A DNA stretch of 7,765 nt from an uncultured Acidaminococcus sp. (GTDB lineage: Bacteria > Bacillota > Negativicutes > Acidaminococcales > Acidaminococcaceae). Below, piece after piece: positions 5,364 to 7,765 of the stretch. The stretch lies in contig CAAGJR010000047.1 of NCBI GenBank assembly GCA_900770265.1, positions 1-7,765 of the forward strand, written 5' to 3'. Numbering within the stretch: position 1 is the stretch's first letter; each line of letters starts with the position of its first letter. The position numbers and the translations under genes were made by a program. The notes beneath the pieces were generated by a model. The model searched no databases. It was given only the letters and a program-made list of their open reading frames with translations, and was not told the DNA's origin.

Positions 5364-5729
5364 ATGAACATTGTCATGGAATTGGCGCTGATTTTTGGCG
5401 TCTGTCTGATCGGTATCGGGATTGCGGCCCTGCTGCCGTTCATGGTGCCGTATAGTGTGATCAGCCTGCTGGTGCTGACGTTCCTGTTCTACCGGAAATG
5501 GCTGCGGCCGGAACAGGTAAAGGATGCAGGCGGGTTCTTCATCCGGAATATGGGGATCTTCTTCGTGCCCGCTGTGGTGGGCACCATGGAATATGTGGAG
5601 ACCCTGAAGAATTATCTGGTGCCGTTCCTGGTGATCACCCTGGTCACCACGCCGCTGGTCTATTTCGTGGCCGGCTGGACGGTCCAGCTGTGCCTGTACT
5701 TCCGGAGGAAAGGAGCCCATCATGCCTGA
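5364..5729 (+). CDS. lrgA: LrgA/CidA-family membrane protein
   Basis: This encodes a 121-residue, strongly hydrophobic protein with about four membrane segments (roughly residues 4-27, 29-46, 60-75 and 84-110). The family signature is clear: W-L-R-P-E-Q-V followed by GGFFIRNMGIFFVPAVVGTMEY (start 56, end 77), corresponding to the conserved N-M-x-L/I-F-F-V-P-A region of LrgA/CidA. These are holin-like proteins tied to murein hydrolase control, cell death, or export of small acids, depending on species. The start at 5364 is chosen because AGGGGGA lies just upstream and the family begins with a hydrophobic helix; an in-frame ATG at 5253 would add 37 residues without an obvious ribosome binding site. 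The usual P-x-S-V-x-G-L turn reads PYSVISLL, with Ser for Gly. The stop overlaps the lrgB start by 8 bp, indicating translational coupling. Confidence 0.88.
   Translation: MNIVMELALIFGVCLIGIGIAALLPFMVPYSVISLLVLTFLFYRKWLRPEQVKDAGGFFIRNMGIFFVPAVVGTMEYVETLKNYLVPFLVITLVTTPLVYFVAGWTVQLCLYFRRKGAHHA
5709..5715 (+). promoter_or_regulatory. Ribosome binding site of lrgB inside lrgA
   Basis: AAAGGAG within the last codons of lrgA, six bases before the lrgB ATG at 5722. It fixes the overlapping start. Confidence 0.8.
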
Positions 5730-6405
5730 CGCGTTTACCCGTACCCCATTTTTCGGTTTGACCCTGATCTTCGTCTGCTGGGTGCTGGCTGTGAAACTCC
5801 AGAAAAAGACGGGCTGGCTGCTGTGCAACCCGGTACTCACCTCTTCGCTGATGATCGTGGTGATCCTGACGGTGCTGGGGGTGCCTCTGAAGCACTTCAA
5901 TGTAGGCGGCTCTGTCATCACCATGCTGCTGGGTCCGGCCACGGCGGTGCTGGCCCTCAATATCTACCAGCAGCGGAAGGTGCTGCAGGAGAATTTCCTG
6001 CCGGTGCTGCTGGGCTGCATTGCCGGCAGCCTGGTGAGCATCGTGGCGGCGCTCACCCTGTGCCATCTCTTTGGTACCAACTCGGTGTTCTCGGCCTCCA
6101 TGCTGCCCAAGAGCGTGACCACGGCCATCGCCCTGGGGATCTCGGAAAACGGGGGCGGCATCCCGGGCATCACGGCCGGTGCCGTGGTGATTACAGGCAT
6201 CGAGGGGGCGGTGATCGCTCCGTACGTGGCCAAACTGTTCCACATCAAGGATCCGGTGGCCGAAGGGGTGGCCATCGGCGCCTGCAGCCACGCCGTAGGG
6301 ACCAGCAAGGCCCTGGAGATCGGCAAGATCCAGGGGGCCATGAGCTCCATTTCCCTGTGCGTCTGCGGCATCATCACCACCGGGCTGGCCTTGCTCTTTA
6401 TGTGA
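5722..6405 (+). CDS. lrgB: LrgB/CidB-family membrane protein
   Basis: This encodes a 227-residue integral membrane protein of the usual family length. Hallmarks in order are LGPATAVLAL (70-79), MLPKSVTTAIAL (127-138), GGIPGIT (145-151), SHAVGTSKALEIG (189-201) and GAMSS (205-209). LrgB works with LrgA in the inner membrane. In staphylococci the pair modulates murein hydrolase activity and lysis, while relatives in plants and other bacteria transport glycolate or pyruvate. Which role applies here cannot be read from sequence. Its start lies in the last codons of lrgA, so the two are one operon. It is followed by a heptamer array, a palindromic hairpin and a strong terminator. Confidence 0.93.
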   Translation: MPDAFTRTPFFGLTLIFVCWVLAVKLQKKTGWLLCNPVLTSSLMIVVILTVLGVPLKHFNVGGSVITMLLGPATAVLALNIYQQRKVLQENFLPVLLGCIAGSLVSIVAALTLCHLFGTNSVFSASMLPKSVTTAIALGISENGGGIPGITAGAVVITGIEGAVIAPYVAKLFHIKDPVAEGVAIGACSHAVGTSKALEIGKIQGAMSSISLCVCGIITTGLALLFM

Positions 6406-6414
6406 GACTTACGT

Positions 6415-6449
6415 AGTGGACAGTGGACAGTGGTTAGTGATTAGTGGTT
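6415..6449. repeat. Heptanucleotide tandem array 2 (5 x AGTGRNY)
   Basis: Five tandem 7-bp units read AGTGGAC, AGTGGAC, AGTGGTT, AGTGATT, AGTGGTT, starting ten bases after the lrgB stop. The period and the AGTG core match the array at 3605-3632, suggesting one dispersed repeat family placed in 3' intergenic regions. Confidence 0.75.
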
Positions 6450-6482
6450 AGAAGTACGCTAAAACTCGATTGTACGCCGAAC

Positions 6483-6516
6483 CTGCGTAGGGACGTCCCA
6501 TGAGGGACGTCCGCAG
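6483..6516. repeat. GGACGTCC double-palindrome hairpin
   Basis: GGACGTCCC (6491-6499) pairs with GGGACGTCC (6504-6512) around an ATGA loop. Outer CTGC/GCAG arms close it, with a four-base bulge on the left side. Each arm is itself a palindrome (GGACGTCC). It ends three bases before the lrgB terminator. It may be a dispersed palindromic element or a protein-binding site. Confidence 0.6.
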
Positions 6517-6519
6517 ACA

Positions 6520-6555
6520 GGAGTGTGGAAAATATTTTCCACACTCCTTATTTTT
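6520..6555 (+). terminator. Strong intrinsic terminator of lrgAB
   Basis: A perfect 12-bp stem (GGAGTGTGGAAA with TTTCCACACTCC) encloses the loop ATAT, 6520-6547. The T-rich tail TTATTTTT follows. Confidence 0.9.
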
Positions 6556-6558
6556 ATA

Positions 6559-6587
6559 TTGCTATATGGTAGGATTTCCGATAAAAT
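6559..6587 (+). promoter_or_regulatory. Promoter of the M20 peptidase gene
   Basis: TTGCTA (6559-6564) and TAAAAT (6582-6587) are separated by 17 bp just past the lrgAB terminator. Transcription would start near 6594, giving a leader of about 55 bases. Confidence 0.6.
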
Positions 6588-6638
6588 AAACATAATTATA
6601 CAATCATCGTGCATAATTCGGGATTTGACTGGAATCAT

Positions 6639-6644
6639 AAGGAG
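6639..6644 (+). promoter_or_regulatory. Ribosome binding site of M20 peptidase
   Basis: AAGGAG lies six bases before the ATG at 6651, which fixes that start. Confidence 0.85.
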
Positions 6645-6650
6645 AACAGT

Positions 6651-7765
6651 ATGGATCAAAAGGAAGAACAACTGAAAGCACTGGTAGAGAAATATCGCCA
6701 GGACATGCTGGATTTCTGGCGGGATCTCATTAACTTCCAGGCCGGCAGCAAGGAAAAGGACCGGATGCAGACCCTTATGGAAAAAGTGGCCGCCCGGCTG
6801 GAAAAAGAAGGCATGGAAACGGAACTGCTGGATACAGGGGCTGTTTCCCTGCTCCAGGCCTGGGTGGGCAAGGACCGTCCCGGCAAGCCCATCCTGCTCA
6901 GCGGCCACCTGGATACAGTGTTCCCCAGCGGCAGCTATCCGGAGGAGGCCTTCACCCTGAAGGACGGCAAGGCCTATGGCCCCGGGGTCTGCGACATGAA
7001 GGGCGGCATCGTCATGGCTGTATACGTGGCCAAGATCCTGACGGAAGCCGGCTATGACCAGCATCCGCTGAAGCTGGTCTTCGTGCCGGATGAAGAAATC
7101 ACCCACCAGGGGTCCCAGGTGGCCGACATGCTGGTGGAACAGTCCAGGGGCTGCCTGTGCGCCTTCAACTTCGAGACGGGCCGCATGGACAACTGCCTCA
7201 CCGTGGGGCGGAAGGGCTGCATGGATGTGTGGATCACCGTCCACGGCAAGGCCGGCCACGTGGGCAACGCCTATGCCACTTCCGCCAATGCCATCGAGGA
7301 GATGGCCCACAAGATCATCGCCCTGCGGGCCCTGACGGACCTGGAAAAGGGCCGGATCGTGAGCACGGACATCATTTCCGGGGGCACGGTCTCCAATGCG
7401 GTGGCCGACACCTGCCGCATCGAAGCGGACTGCCGCTACGATTACAATGAGGACAAGGACAAGCTGCAGGACGCCATCCGGGCCATCTGCGCCGAGACCC
7501 AGGTGCCCGGCACCACCACGGAGGTGGAATTCCCGGCGTTCATGCCCGTGTTCGAACGGACGGAAGGAAACGACAAACTGCTCAGCCTGGTGAACCAGGT
7601 GGCGGCGGATTTCGGGATCCCGGCCTTCGGGGCGGCCCATCCCGGCGGCTGTTCCGATGCCTCCTTCATGGCCCAGGCGGGGATCCCCATCCTGGATTCC
7701 GTGGGGGTCCAGGGGGACGGCGCCCATACGCTGCACGAATATGCCAATGTGGAAACCATGTACGA
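6651..7765 (+). CDS. M20-family zinc peptidase, glutamate-carboxypeptidase-like (3' truncated)
   Basis: 371 codons are present and the frame runs off the right edge; relatives of about 380-400 residues suggest only the last helix is missing. There is no signal peptide, so it is cytoplasmic. Metal-site residues of the CPG2/M20 type are all visible: SGHLDTV (His86, Asp88), GPGVCDMKGG (bridging Asp115), PDEE (general base Glu148, ligand Glu149), FNFETGR (Glu175) and AHTLHEY (His362). The lid/dimerisation insert begins at GRKGCMDVWITVHGKAGHVGN (187-207). The C-terminal HPGGCSDASFM segment and the GDGAHTLHEY end match glutamate carboxypeptidase-type members better than dipeptidases such as PepV. 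It probably hydrolyses a peptide or N-acyl bond to release a C-terminal amino acid such as glutamate; the actual substrate is not decidable here. It has its own promoter and ribosome binding site. Cysteines are frequent, including one next to the bridging aspartate (V-C-D). Confidence 0.9.
   Translation, partial: MDQKEEQLKALVEKYRQDMLDFWRDLINFQAGSKEKDRMQTLMEKVAARLEKEGMETELLDTGAVSLLQAWVGKDRPGKPILLSGHLDTVFPSGSYPEEAFTLKDGKAYGPGVCDMKGGIVMAVYVAKILTEAGYDQHPLKLVFVPDEEITHQGSQVADMLVEQSRGCLCAFNFETGRMDNCLTVGRKGCMDVWITVHGKAGHVGNAYATSANAIEEMAHKIIALRALTDLEKGRIVSTDIISGGTVSNAVADTCRIEADCRYDYNEDKDKLQDAIRAICAETQVPGTTTEVEFPAFMPVFERTEGNDKLLSLVNQVAADFGIPAFGAAHPGGCSDASFMAQAGIPILDSVGVQGDGAHTLHEYANVETMY

Noticed and set aside
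6459..7736. 425-residue minus-strand open frame opposite the M20 peptidase
   Set aside because: The plus strand carries all M20 metal-site motifs; the minus frame is a compositional shadow and also crosses the lrgAB terminator.

Overview
The window looks like a chromosomal segment from a GC-rich diderm firmicute (class Negativicutes), with an Acidaminococcus-like organism my best guess. The grounds are strong AAGGAG-type ribosome binding sites and sigma-A-like promoters beside a very large, Gly/Thr/Asp-rich filamentous-hemagglutinin-type surface protein. Such a protein implies an outer membrane or two-partner secretion. The genus is inferred from gene content and style, not from a marker gene.

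Layout. Positions 1-2853 (+) hold the 3' part of a giant beta-helical adhesin gene. It is open at the left edge and built of about 21-residue coils, with an aromatic-rich C-terminal domain. A branched inverted repeat (2871-2928) separates it from a small cytoplasmic YbjN-like gene (2947-3378, +). A hairpin at that gene's stop codon runs directly into a promoter and a tRNA-Arg(CCT) gene with encoded CCA (3450-3526). A bidirectional terminator, a GNRA-loop hairpin and a 7-bp tandem array fill the convergent gap to aspA (aspartate ammonia-lyase, minus strand, 3668-5071). A divergent AT-rich region of about 290 bp holds the aspA promoter and leads into the overlapping pair lrgA-lrgB (5364-6405, +). 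A second 7-bp tandem array, a GGACGTCC hairpin and a very strong intrinsic terminator follow. A promoter then precedes an M20-family zinc peptidase (6651 to the right edge, +, 3' truncated).

How the genes relate. There is no sign of one dedicated multi-gene system. lrgA and lrgB are a translationally coupled membrane pair. aspA (aspartate to fumarate plus ammonia) and the M20 peptidase (probably releasing C-terminal glutamate or a similar residue from peptides or acyl-amino acids) fit an amino-acid-fermenting lifestyle. The adhesin is a likely host- or surface-contact factor. The more unusual signals are non-coding: a perfect palindrome exactly filling the tRNA promoter spacer, related heptamer arrays after two unrelated genes, paired ACGAACRAT sites between aspA and lrgA, and the branched repeat after the adhesin.

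The many long overlapping open frames on the opposite strands of the adhesin, aspA and M20 genes are judged to be compositional shadows.
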